Source of the DNA: an uncultured Acidobacteriota bacterium
GTDB taxonomy: Bacteria > Acidobacteriota > Terriglobia > Bryobacterales > Bryobacteraceae
DNA length: 64,000 bases
Assembly (NCBI GenBank): GCA_902826685.1
Contig: CADEFT010000025.1
Coordinates: 49,840-113,839 of the forward strand
Direction: 5' to 3'
Each line of letters starts with the position of its first letter. Position 1 is the stretch's first letter. The notes beneath the pieces are model-generated. The model searched no databases. It saw only the letters and a program-made list of their open reading frames with translations, and was not told where the DNA came from. Below, in pieces: positions 30,725 through 39,833 of the stretch. The translations under genes and the position numbers were made by a program.

Positions 30725-33096
30725 GACTGAAGTGGCTTGGCATTCTGATCGGCAGTCCGCTGTTTGCGGCGACGTATAACGTCACGGCGGTGCGCGTATT
30801 GGGCACGACCGCGACGGCTACTTCGGCCTGCGCCACGGCCAATGCCTGCGACGGTACGGTGATCGAAGTGGATACTTCGTCATCCATGGCGACGGGTGGC
30901 GTTTACAGTCTAGGGTTCTCGCAATCGGATAACAACGGGACGTCGAATGCGCGGATCGTGCTGACGGTTACCGGCACCGGCTATTCCGATTGCAGCGGCG
31001 TGCCCGGCCCGGTCACGCGCACCCTTTACGGCACGCGCCAACTGCGGCAGGCTTTTCCCAACGCCGCGCTCAACGATGAAACTTCCGGCGGCGGCACGCT
31101 GACGCTGCGCTTCTTCCTGAGCGATGCGATCTATACGGGCGAGACGGCTACGCTGAGCCTGCAAGCTGGAGTCTACACGGCGGGCGCCGATTCGACCGCC
31201 GCCTATTCGGGTACGGTGGTGAACAATTCGACGCTCGCCTATTCCAAGGCGCGCACCATCGCCAACTGGAGCGGCGTGGGATGGCAGCGCGTCACTGGAA
31301 GCGCGTTCCCTGTCCGGGCGGTGGCATTCCAACGCCACGGGATGAACGGGCGTCCCGTGGCCTGCGTGGTCTTCACGGCGAGCGATCAGCATTCGCACAC
31401 GGTCACTGTCGAGGTGCCGCGGCCGACGGTGGATATTCAATCTCCCTATGGCGACCGGGCGGCGGTGACCGAATACATCGGTGCCATTCCGACCGCAGGC
31501 CTCGATCAGGGGGATCGCATCACGGTGCACTTTGTGGCCTATCCGTGGGTGGGCAACGCGGCCGCGGCCATGAACACGGCCGATGGCGTGAATGCGCAGC
31601 CGACGCCGCTTTACGCGCCGCAATACTACGTGCTCGACAAAACGGGGGCGTATGGTTCGGCGGTTTCGGTGGTCGATCCGGCGGGCAGCGACAGCAACGC
31701 GTGCGCGGTGACCGAAGCGGCGTTCAACGCGCAGTCGCCGCCGCCGGCCTGTCTCACCATCAACGGCGCCGCCGCCAAGATGGTGGCGCTCAACAATTCG
31801 AGCTTCGGGCGGGCCGAGGCGAGCGGCACGATGTACCTGAAGGCCGGCACCTATAACTGGACGGGCGCGAGCGCGGCCATCGGCAACACGACGGCGAACG
31901 CGTGGCTAACGATCACACCTTTCCCGGGCGTCGCCAAGGCGGCGGCGATTATCGGCGGGCAGAGCGGGCTGCAGGGTTTCGGCACCCGTTGCACCACCGG
32001 CTCCACCAACTGCGGGACGCCGGTGCGATTGGCGGGCCTTACGGTCAACGTCACTTCCACGCCGACGAGTGTGTTCAACAACGTCACCTATCTTTGGCTC
32101 GACGGTGTCACAATCTCGGCCAACGGCACCGCGCCGGTGTTCAGCGTGACCATCGTGTATGCCACTGGCAATCAGATCACCACGCTGTCGAACGGACTGG
32201 GCGCTTTCTCCACGCAAAACTCGGCCTGGGCGCTGCAACGCGGCAACGATCTCTCGGGGGCCACCGTCGTGCATGCCTACACGACTCTGGGGAACTCGAA
32301 CGCGACGGCGCATGAGCTGCGCTTGATCACTGAGTTCGCCAGCACCGGAGCCCCCAGCCTGGCGCCCATCGTCGCATTCAACAAGCTCTATCGCCTGAGC
32401 GTTTCATCGGCTCCGGCGTTGAACATGTTTCAACTGGGCGCCGGAATTCCCATCGGGGCGGCGATCGTCCAGAACGTGTTTGAGAACGTCAGCGCGGGCA
32501 ACACGCTGGTGGTGGCCGTTTCTTCCGATGGCTCGACCACGACGCCGGTGAACAACGTCATGCTCTGGCACAACACTGTTGTGGGAGGCCGGGTGAATCG
32601 CTGCTACAACGACAACGGGACCGTGGTGCGCCTCCGGAACCTGTGGTCCGAGGCCGGCGAAGTGCGCGACCAGGAAGCCATCAAGGCGGACACGTTCGCG
32701 CCGGCCAATGCCGCCCGCATCGGAAACTGGTCCTGCCTGTATGGCGTGGGGCGCCGCAAGGTGCTGAACACGGAACTTACCGGACTGGCTGCCAGTGGCT
32801 CTTTCCAGATGGAGTTCGGAGGTCTTGGATCGTACAACCCGGCGATCACGGGGTCACAGCCGCCGGCTAGCGGGACGAACGCGGCGGGTTTCCCACAGTT
32901 CGTGGCGCGGGCTTCCTATGACGGCGCCAGCGCGGGGGCGGGCAACGGCGACTACCGGCTGATGAGCAACTCACCGGCTGTGCGCATGGGCGGCGGCGTG
33001 CTGCCTTACGACTTGAACGGCGTGGCGAGGCGCGCCATGAATGGGTCGGGCGGCGCATTCGAGCAGGCCACTTTGCACACGCCCGTGTTCTTCTGA
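30721..33096 (+). CDS. Large secreted beta-helix-like protein
   Basis: 791 residues. ATG 30721 follows a coupled stop and gives a signal peptide (MRLKWLGILIGSPLFA). The protein is very rich in Gly, Ala, Ser, Thr and Asn, with many short beta-strand turns. The middle (about 370-560: MYLKAGTYNW, ITPFPGVAKAAAIIGG, LAGLTVNVTSTP, TYLWLDGVTISANG) has the spacing of a right-handed parallel beta-helix. No catalytic motif is recognised. Surface adhesin, glycan-binding or exapted fibre function are all possible. Confidence 0.7.
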   Translation: MRLKWLGILIGSPLFAATYNVTAVRVLGTTATATSACATANACDGTVIEVDTSSSMATGGVYSLGFSQSDNNGTSNARIVLTVTGTGYSDCSGVPGPVTRTLYGTRQLRQAFPNAALNDETSGGGTLTLRFFLSDAIYTGETATLSLQAGVYTAGADSTAAYSGTVVNNSTLAYSKARTIANWSGVGWQRVTGSAFPVRAVAFQRHGMNGRPVACVVFTASDQHSHTVTVEVPRPTVDIQSPYGDRAAVTEYIGAIPTAGLDQGDRITVHFVAYPWVGNAAAAMNTADGVNAQPTPLYAPQYYVLDKTGAYGSAVSVVDPAGSDSNACAVTEAAFNAQSPPPACLTINGAAAKMVALNNSSFGRAEASGTMYLKAGTYNWTGASAAIGNTTANAWLTITPFPGVAKAAAIIGGQSGLQGFGTRCTTGSTNCGTPVRLAGLTVNVTSTPTSVFNNVTYLWLDGVTISANGTAPVFSVTIVYATGNQITTLSNGLGAFSTQNSAWALQRGNDLSGATVVHAYTTLGNSNATAHELRLITEFASTGAPSLAPIVAFNKLYRLSVSSAPALNMFQLGAGIPIGAAIVQNVFENVSAGNTLVVAVSSDGSTTTPVNNVMLWHNTVVGGRVNRCYNDNGTVVRLRNLWSEAGEVRDQEAIKADTFAPANAARIGNWSCLYGVGRRKVLNTELTGLAASGSFQMEFGGLGSYNPAITGSQPPASGTNAAGFPQFVARASYDGASAGAGNGDYRLMSNSPAVRMGGGVLPYDLNGVARRAMNGSGGAFEQATLHTPVFF

Positions 33097-33114
33097 GGAA
33101 CCGCGAACAACGGA

Positions 33115-33188
33115 GACCGGCGCGAGCAAACTTCCTGATGTTTTAGAGGACCGCGCCGGTCCCTGTTCGCTTTTGAGTCCGGCGCGGT
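33115..33188 (+). repeat. Three-element alternative hairpin
   Basis: GACCGGCGCG at 33115-33124 is a perfect 10-base partner of CGCGCCGGTC at 33152-33161. The overlapping segment ACCGCGCCGG at 33150-33159 is a perfect 10-base partner of CCGGCGCGGT at 33179-33188. The two stems cannot form together. It lies after the beta-helix gene and before the cytochrome operon. There is no T-run, so terminator function is doubtful. Confidence 0.6.
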
Positions 33189-33239
33189 AACTACTTTCCA
33201 CTATGGCGGAGGTTCTGCCGCTGAAGCAGAATAGAAAAA

Positions 33240-35900
33240 ATGTGGCATCGCTTTGCCCTTGGCGTCACCGTTGCCCTGCTGGTGAATTCCGCCTACATCG
33301 GCGCGTTCGCCTCCGCCAGCATTTTCTACATGGCGAACGTTCTGCTGCACCTGGCGTTGGGCGTTGCGTTCGTTGCTCTGTGCGTGGCCGGCTTCTCCGG
33401 TGGCACGCCCTTGCGCCGTGGCGCCCTGACTGTTGTCCTGGCCTCCGCCGTACCGGCGCTCTACCTGATTCTCAATGGCAACACGCGCGACAATCGCGGC
33501 TGGCTGGAAGGCCACGTCATTGCCGCCGCGCTGGGCATGCTGCTGCTGGCGGTGGCGCTCGGGCGCAAGCCGGTGTGGGCGGCCTTCGCCGTGTTTGCGA
33601 TACTGCCCATCGCGATGAAGTTGAAGCCGCCGGATAAGGCCCACCGCGTTGTAAACCCGATCGTGACGCCGGTTTCGATGGAGGAAGAGGGAGCCGGTCC
33701 GCAGGGTCCCTTCTGGCCTTCGAGCGCGCAGACCAACGCCGGACTGATCCCTTCCGATTACTTCCTCGATTCCGAACAGTGCGGCACCTGCCACAAAGAC
33801 ATCTACGAGCAATGGAAGTCGTCGGTCCATCACTTCGCCAGCTTTAACAACCAGTTCTACCGGAAGTCGATCGAGTTCATGCAGGAAAAGCAGGGCTCGA
33901 CGAAACCGAGCCGCTGGTGCGCCTCCTGCCACGATCATGCGCTGCTGTTCAACGGGCGGTGGGAGAAGCCGGTGAAAGATCAGATCGATACGCCAGAGGC
34001 GCAGGCGGGGCTGGGCTGTCTTTCCTGCCACGCCATCTCGCAGGTTCACAACACGATGGGTAACGCCGGGTTCACGCTCGATTACAACTGGCTCCATAAG
34101 ATCGCCGCGAGCAAGAACAAGTACGTCCAGTCGTTCGACCGTTTCCTCACCTATTTGAACCCTGAGCCGCACCGCCGCACGTTCCTCAAGGCCTTCCACC
34201 GGCAGGACAGCGCGGAGTTCTGCTCCTCCTGCCACAAGGTACATCTCGACGTGCCGGTGAACAATTACCGCTGGATTCGCGGGTTCAACGATTACGACAA
34301 CTGGCAGGCTTCGGGCGTCAGCGGACGCGGGGCGCGGTCTTTCTACTATCCCAAGGAATCGGCCACCTGCAACGGCTGCCACATGCCGCTGATCGCCTCG
34401 AACGATCCGGGCAACGTCAATGGGCAAGTGCACAACCACCGCTTCCTTGCGGCCAATACGGCGGTGCCGCTGGCCAACAACGACGCCGAGCAACTGGAAC
34501 TCACCAGGAAGTTCCTGGAATCGGGCTTCATCACGGCCGACATCTTCGCCGCCAGTCCGGTGGAGGATGCTCCCAACGAAATGAAGATGGTGCGGCGCGG
34601 AGGCGACTCCGGTCCGAGCGCGCGCTCGACGTTCGCGGTGGGCGAAGAAGCCGAAAGCACGGGCCAGGTGTTTCTGCGCGAAGTGGGCCGCGTGAGCGCT
34701 CCGCTCGACAAGGCCGGTACGAAGTTTCAGCCCGGCTCCACGGTTCGCGTCGATGTGGTGGTGCGCACGCGCAAGATCGGACACTTCTTTCCCGGCGGTA
34801 CGGTGGACGGCTTCGATGTCTGGCTGGAACTGGAAGGCAAGGACGCGGCGGGCCAGCACGTTTTCTGGAGCGGACGGGTGGACGATGGCGGCAAGGGACC
34901 GGTGGAGCGCGGCGCTCATTTTTACCGCTCCTATCAGCTTGACGCGGAAGGCAACCACATCAACAAGCGCAACGCCTGGCAGACGCGGAGCCTGCTGTAC
35001 GTGCGGCTGATTCCTCCCGGCGCGGCCGATACCGCGCATTTCCGAGTTCAGATTCCGCGCAACGCCAAGGGACATATCGCTCTCACGGCGAAGCTCAACT
35101 ACCGCAAGTTCGCGCACTCCTACACGCAGTTCTCCTACGAGAACCGGCCGGACGTTTCGGGCGCGATCAAGGATCGCGTGCCCGATGTTCCCATCGTCAC
35201 CCTCGCCCGGGCCGAGGCGAAGATCGAACTGGCGGCGCCCGGCGAGAAGACCGAATGGCGCCAGGTGGTGGCGAAAGATCTCTATGAGCGGTGGAACGAT
35301 TGGGGCATCGGCATGTTGCTGCAAGGCGATCTGAAGGGCGCCCAGTATGCGTTCCAGAAAGTCTGCGAATCCAATCCGGAATACGCCGATGGGCCGTTGA
35401 ACGTGGCGCGGGCGCTGGTACAGGAAGGCCAGACCGAAGACGCCAGGCCGTATATCGTGAAGGCGCTTGCCTTGAAGCCGGAAATGGCGCGCGGCTACTT
35501 CTTCCAGGCCATGGTGCAGAAGGCGGCCGGCGATTACGAGGGGGCGCTGGCGAGTCTTCGCAAGACGGAGGCGCAGCATCCGGAAGATCGCGTCGTGTTG
35601 AATCAATTGGGACGCATTTTGTTTTTGAAACGCGATTACGCCGCGGCCGTCGCCTCGCTCGAACGCGTGCTGCGCGTCGATCCGGAAGACCTGCAGGCAC
35701 ACTATACGCTGATGCTGGCTTATCGCGGGCTTGGGCAGAACGAAAAAGCCGACCGCTCCGCCAAGCTGTTCCAGCGTTTCAAGGCCGACGAGGCCGCGCA
35801 GACCATCACCGCCAAGCCGCGCCAGACCAGCCCGGAGGACAACAACGAACGCCAGATGATCCACGACCATGAGAGTGTCGCTCTCGCGGAGGCCCGATGA
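33240..35900 (+). CDS. Membrane-anchored pentaheme cytochrome c with C-terminal TPR repeats
   Basis: 886 residues. About five hydrophobic segments in the first 125 residues anchor it in the membrane. The following domain has five CxxCH heme sites (residues 181 CGTCH, 227 CASCH, 260 CLSCH, 328 CSSCH, 377 CNGCH), so it belongs to the cytochrome c554/multiheme type. A beta-rich region spans about 470-640. TPR repeats fill about 680-860 (for example AQYAFQKVCESNPEYADG and ASLERVLRVDPEDLQA). It is predicted to carry electrons in the periplasm and bind a partner through the TPRs. Its stop overlaps the next start by four bases. No clear Shine-Dalgarno precedes ATG 33240. Confidence 0.88.
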   Translation: MWHRFALGVTVALLVNSAYIGAFASASIFYMANVLLHLALGVAFVALCVAGFSGGTPLRRGALTVVLASAVPALYLILNGNTRDNRGWLEGHVIAAALGMLLLAVALGRKPVWAAFAVFAILPIAMKLKPPDKAHRVVNPIVTPVSMEEEGAGPQGPFWPSSAQTNAGLIPSDYFLDSEQCGTCHKDIYEQWKSSVHHFASFNNQFYRKSIEFMQEKQGSTKPSRWCASCHDHALLFNGRWEKPVKDQIDTPEAQAGLGCLSCHAISQVHNTMGNAGFTLDYNWLHKIAASKNKYVQSFDRFLTYLNPEPHRRTFLKAFHRQDSAEFCSSCHKVHLDVPVNNYRWIRGFNDYDNWQASGVSGRGARSFYYPKESATCNGCHMPLIASNDPGNVNGQVHNHRFLAANTAVPLANNDAEQLELTRKFLESGFITADIFAASPVEDAPNEMKMVRRGGDSGPSARSTFAVGEEAESTGQVFLREVGRVSAPLDKAGTKFQPGSTVRVDVVVRTRKIGHFFPGGTVDGFDVWLELEGKDAAGQHVFWSGRVDDGGKGPVERGAHFYRSYQLDAEGNHINKRNAWQTRSLLYVRLIPPGAADTAHFRVQIPRNAKGHIALTAKLNYRKFAHSYTQFSYENRPDVSGAIKDRVPDVPIVTLARAEAKIELAAPGEKTEWRQVVAKDLYERWNDWGIGMLLQGDLKGAQYAFQKVCESNPEYADGPLNVARALVQEGQTEDARPYIVKALALKPEMARGYFFQAMVQKAAGDYEGALASLRKTEAQHPEDRVVLNQLGRILFLKRDYAAAVASLERVLRVDPEDLQAHYTLMLAYRGLGQNEKADRSAKLFQRFKADEAAQTITAKPRQTSPEDNNERQMIHDHESVALAEAR

Positions 35901-37522
35901 CCCGCGCTCTTTGGGCCGCCGCACTGCTGCCGGCGCTGGCCGGCGCCCCGTCCACCGTAACCTTTACCGACGCCACCAAGGCCTCCGGCATCGCCTTCAC
36001 GCACAACAACGGCAAGTCCGGGAAGAAGTGGCTGCCTGAAACGCTGGGCTCGGGCTGCGTGTTCTTCGACGCCGATGGAGACGGCTGGCCCGACGTTCTG
36101 CTGATCAATTCGAAATCCTGGACGCCGCGCACGCCCAAGTCGCTGCACCGGTTGTATCGCAACAATAGGAACGGCACGTTCACCGACATCACCGCGGGTT
36201 CGGGCCTGGACGTCGAGATGTACGGCCTGGGTGCCGCCTCGGGCGATTTCGACAACGACGGGCGCGAGGATGTGTACATCACCGCGCTTGAAGGCGACCG
36301 GCTGTTCCATAACGAAGGCAACGGCAAGTTCAAGGACGTCACGGCGGCGGCGGGCATCCAGAACGCCAACTTCGGCACGTCGGCGGCCTGGCTCGACTAC
36401 GACCGCGACGGCAAGCTCGATTTGTTCGTCGCCAACTACGTTCAGTGGAGCCCGAAGAACGATCTTTGGTGCTCGCTCGACGGGGCGGCGAAGTCCTACT
36501 GCACGCCCGAATCCTACAAAGGCGTTGCCCCAAAGCTCTACCGGAACCTGGGAGCGGGCAAGTTCGAGGACGCAAGCCAAAAGGCTCAAGTGGCCGATGG
36601 GCGCAGCAAATCGCTGGGTGTCACGGTGTTCGATTACGACAGCGACGGATGGCCGGACATCTTCGTCGCCAACGACACGCAGCCGAATAAGCTTTACCGC
36701 AACAATCGCAACGGCACGTTCAGCGAAAACGGGCTGACGGCCGGCGTGGCCTTTGGAGAAGACGGGGTGGCGCGCGGCGCGATGGGGACCGATGCCGCCG
36801 ATTTCGACGGCTCGGGCCGTCCGCATCTGCTGGTGGGCAACTTCTCCAACCAGATGCTCGGTCTTTACCGCAACGAAGGCAACGGGCTGTTTGTCGATGA
36901 GGCGCCGCGCTCCAATCTCGGCCGCGCCACGCTGCTCAATTTGACGTTCGCCACGTTCTTCTTCGATTTCGACAACGACGGACTGCTCGACATTTTCTGC
37001 GCCAACGGGCACCTCGACCCCGAGATTGAGCGTGTGCAGCCGAAGGTGAAATACCGGCAGCCGCCGGCGCTGTTCCATAACGCGGGCAAGGGCCGGTATG
37101 AACAGGCTTCGGCCGGTAACGATTTCGCCAAACCGCTGGTGGCGCGGGGCGGCGCCTACGCCGACTACGACCGCGACGGCGACCTGGACCTGCTGGTCAC
37201 CAATAACGACGGTCCGGCCGTTCTTTTCCGCAACGACGGGGGCAACCGGAACCCCTGGATCCGGGTTAAACTCAGTGGCACGCGGTCGAACCGCAGCGGC
37301 ATCGGAGCCCAGGTGCGAATCGAAACGGCAGCCGGAGTTCAATGGAGAACGGTACATTCCGGATCGTCCTACTGCTCGCAAAGCGAGCTGCCTTTGCTGT
37401 TCGGGCTGGGCGCGCAGAGCCAGGTCGCGGCGGTGGAGGTGCGCTGGCCGAGCGGGGCGACGCAGCGCATCGCCAATCCGAAGATCAACCAGACGCTCGA
37501 AATCACCGAACCCAAATCGTGA
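35897..37522 (+). CDS. CRTAC1-type FG-GAP/ASPIC-UnbV secreted protein
   Basis: 541 residues with a signal peptide (MTRALWAAALLPALAGA). Calcium-binding FG-GAP/VCBS repeats occur through the protein (FFDADGDGWPDVLL, DFDNDGREDVYI, YDRDGKLDLFVANY, DYDSDGWPDIFVAND, DFDNDGLLDIFCANG, DYDRDGDLDLLVTN), forming a beta-propeller. An ASPIC/UnbV domain closes the protein (SGIGAQVRIETAAGVQWRT ... VEVRWPSGATQRI). Families of this build are extracellular and of unknown function. It is coupled to the cytochrome and the BACON protein on both sides by 4-base overlaps. Confidence 0.93.
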   Translation: MTRALWAAALLPALAGAPSTVTFTDATKASGIAFTHNNGKSGKKWLPETLGSGCVFFDADGDGWPDVLLINSKSWTPRTPKSLHRLYRNNRNGTFTDITAGSGLDVEMYGLGAASGDFDNDGREDVYITALEGDRLFHNEGNGKFKDVTAAAGIQNANFGTSAAWLDYDRDGKLDLFVANYVQWSPKNDLWCSLDGAAKSYCTPESYKGVAPKLYRNLGAGKFEDASQKAQVADGRSKSLGVTVFDYDSDGWPDIFVANDTQPNKLYRNNRNGTFSENGLTAGVAFGEDGVARGAMGTDAADFDGSGRPHLLVGNFSNQMLGLYRNEGNGLFVDEAPRSNLGRATLLNLTFATFFFDFDNDGLLDIFCANGHLDPEIERVQPKVKYRQPPALFHNAGKGRYEQASAGNDFAKPLVARGGAYADYDRDGDLDLLVTNNDGPAVLFRNDGGNRNPWIRVKLSGTRSNRSGIGAQVRIETAAGVQWRTVHSGSSYCSQSELPLLFGLGAQSQVAAVEVRWPSGATQRIANPKINQTLEITEPKS

Positions 37523-38967
37523 GCCTGCTGCTGCTGGCCGCGGCGCTCAGCCAGCCCGCCGCCGCGCAGCCGGTTTGCACGTTCACCTTGAACCCCACGG
37601 CGCGCAGCGTGCCCGCCTCGCCCGATACGGTGGGGAATCTGAGCGTGACCGCGTCGGCTTCCTCGTGTGTGCGCACGGCGGTGACCAGCCATCCCGATTG
37701 GCTCACGATCTCGCTGGGCACCACCGGTACCGGCAACGGCACCGTCGGCTACCGCGTGGATTCCAACGACACGCCGGCCGAGCGCACGGGAACCATCTCC
37801 ATCGGCAACGCGCGGTTCACGGTCACGCAGGCCGCGCGCGTTTGCAACTTCGAACTGAGCGCTCTATCGGCGCGCGTGGCTTACCAGTCCGGACGCGGCA
37901 ACTTTCGCGTGACCACCGATTGCCGCTGGACGGCGGTGAGCTCGGCGCCGTGGCTGCGGTTGGCTTCGACGGCGGCGGTCTCAGGCAACGGTGCGGTGGA
38001 TTATGTGTACGACGAGAATCCTTCCACTGAAACGCGTACGGCCACCATCACCATCGGCGCGCGGGTGTTTACCGTGACGCAGACGGGCATGCCGTGTACG
38101 TTCCAGGTGACGCCTACGGCGATCGACGTTCCGGCCGGGGGCGCAAGTGGAACCATTCAGGTGACGTCCAACTGCACCTGGACGGCGGCCGCTTCGCAGA
38201 CCTGGATTTCGATCGCCGCGGCGCGCGACACCATCGCCTACCAGGTGGCGCCCAATCCGCTGCCGCAGACACGCACGGGCGCGATCACGCTGGCCGGACA
38301 GACGGTGGCCATCCGGCAGGCTGCCGCCGTGGATGTCCCGCTGATCTCGGGCATCGCCAACGCGGCGAGCTATGTGCGCAACTTCGCCGCCCCTGGCGCC
38401 ATCCTCGTTTTCAAAGGGTCGAGGCTGACGGGAGCGACGCTGTTGTTCGATGGCATCGCGGCGCCGGTTTTCGCCTCGTCCGATGAACTGGCCTGGGCCC
38501 ACGTTCCCTATGAAGCGGCCGGGAAGACTACCGTTCGAGTCGTAGCGGAGCTCGATGGCAAGCGGTCGGCCGAATACACGCTGCCTCTTACTCCCACGGC
38601 ACCCGGTCTGTTCACGCAATCGGGGACGGGCGCGGGCAACGCGGTATCGCAGAACGAGGATCTGACCGTCAACTCGCCCGCCAACCCGGCCGCGCGCGGT
38701 TCGTCGATTTTCTTGTATGCGACCGGGGAAGGTGTGACGGAGCGGCGGGAGGACGATCTGCCGCATCCCTTGGCCCCGGTGCAGCTTTTCATCGGAGGCG
38801 TGGCCGCGCCGGTTACCTTCAGCGGCGGCGTAGCGGGTGGGGCTACCGGCCTCGTTCAGATCCGCGCCACCGTGCCTCAGGCGGCGGCGCCCGGCGATTT
38901 CGTCCCCGTCGATCTGCGCATAGGCGGCCGGCTGGCCCAGGACGGCGTCACCGTCTCCATCCGTTGA
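37519..38967 (+). CDS. BACON-repeat protein with Solibacter-type TIGR03437 C-terminal domain
   Basis: 482 residues from GTG 37519 (overlapping the previous stop as GTGA), giving a signal peptide (SLLLLAAALSQPAAA). Three BACON-type beta-sandwich repeats follow (about 20-105, 108-190, 193-270; each has a W-I/L-x-I/L core and an R-T-x-x-I-T/S-I/L end). The C-terminal ~205 residues match the TIGR03437 domain (NAASY...GAILVFKGSRLTGAT ... PGLFTQSGTGAGNA ... IFLYATGEGVT). This domain is a hallmark of Solibacter-like Acidobacteriota. Likely an exported adhesin or scaffold. Confidence 0.88.
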   Translation: MSLLLLAAALSQPAAAQPVCTFTLNPTARSVPASPDTVGNLSVTASASSCVRTAVTSHPDWLTISLGTTGTGNGTVGYRVDSNDTPAERTGTISIGNARFTVTQAARVCNFELSALSARVAYQSGRGNFRVTTDCRWTAVSSAPWLRLASTAAVSGNGAVDYVYDENPSTETRTATITIGARVFTVTQTGMPCTFQVTPTAIDVPAGGASGTIQVTSNCTWTAAASQTWISIAAARDTIAYQVAPNPLPQTRTGAITLAGQTVAIRQAAAVDVPLISGIANAASYVRNFAAPGAILVFKGSRLTGATLLFDGIAAPVFASSDELAWAHVPYEAAGKTTVRVVAELDGKRSAEYTLPLTPTAPGLFTQSGTGAGNAVSQNEDLTVNSPANPAARGSSIFLYATGEGVTERREDDLPHPLAPVQLFIGGVAAPVTFSGGVAGGATGLVQIRATVPQAAAPGDFVPVDLRIGGRLAQDGVTVSIR

Positions 38968-38994
38968 TGTATCCTTAAAAGTCAATAAATTGCC

Positions 38995-39792
38995 ATGAAC
39001 GTAGAGACCACGCTTCAGTTGCTGGAGGCGAATCTCGTGCCCGTGCTGCTGAAGTTCGCCGGGGCGCTCGGCATCTGGATCATCGGCCGGAAGGTGATTT
39101 CGATGGTGTCGGCGGTGGTGGTCCGCGGACTGTCCCACCAGAAGCTGGACGCCACGCTCATTCGCTACCTGACCTCGATTCTGGCCGGTACGCTGACGCT
39201 GTTCCTGATTCTGGGCATCGTCGAATTCCTGGGTATTCCGACCACCAGCTTCGCCGCGCTGGCCGCCGGCGCCGGACTCGCCATTGGCGCCGCCTGGTCC
39301 GGCATGCTGAGCAACTTCGCCGCCGGGATCTTTATTATCGTGATGCGGCCGTTCAAGGTGGGCGATCATATCGCGGGCGGCGGCATCGACGGAATTGTGA
39401 AAGAAATCGGGCTGTTTGCGACCAGCTTCGATACCATCGACAACGTGGAAACGCTGGTGGGCAACTCGCGGCTGTTCGGCGAGAACATTTTCAATTTTTC
39501 GGCAAATCCTTGGCGGCTGTGCCTGGTGGAATTCCAGGTGGCGCATGGCGTCGATTTCCGGCCGAAGATGGAAACTCTGCGGACCGAGCTGGTGAAGATC
39601 CCCGAGGCCGCCACGAATCAGCCGGTGCAGATCGACATCGACCGGTTCACGGTTTGGGGCCCCGTTCTGATGACCAGGGTGAAGTGCCACACGCGCGATT
39701 TTCTGCGGGTGAAGGCGGCGGTCACCGACGCCATCCAGCGCGTGTTCGGCGACATGGGTCTGGCGGGTACCCTGCCCGATAAAGAAGCATAG
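38995..39792 (+). CDS. mscS: Small-conductance mechanosensitive channel (MscS)
   Basis: 265 residues: three N-terminal membrane helices, the pore-lining helix (AALAAGAGLAIGAAWSGMLSNFAAG) and a C-terminal cytoplasmic vestibule (MRPFKVGDHIAGGGIDGIVKEIGLFATSFDTIDN). It releases osmolytes on hypo-osmotic shock. It precedes motA by 41 bases on the same strand. Confidence 0.93.
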   Translation: MNVETTLQLLEANLVPVLLKFAGALGIWIIGRKVISMVSAVVVRGLSHQKLDATLIRYLTSILAGTLTLFLILGIVEFLGIPTTSFAALAAGAGLAIGAAWSGMLSNFAAGIFIIVMRPFKVGDHIAGGGIDGIVKEIGLFATSFDTIDNVETLVGNSRLFGENIFNFSANPWRLCLVEFQVAHGVDFRPKMETLRTELVKIPEAATNQPVQIDIDRFTVWGPVLMTRVKCHTRDFLRVKAAVTDAIQRVFGDMGLAGTLPDKEA

Positions 39793-39833
39793 AGACTACC
39801 CCTCCCCGGTCCGATAAGGTAGCAGGGGAACGG

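Noticed and set aside
29924..33096. A prophage
   Set aside because: No capsid, portal, terminase, integrase or lysis gene, and two of the three proteins have bacterial signal peptides.
33201..35924. 907-codon antisense frame over the cytochrome/TPR gene
   Set aside because: The sense frame has five CxxCH heme motifs and TPR repeats; the reverse product is compositionally a shadow.
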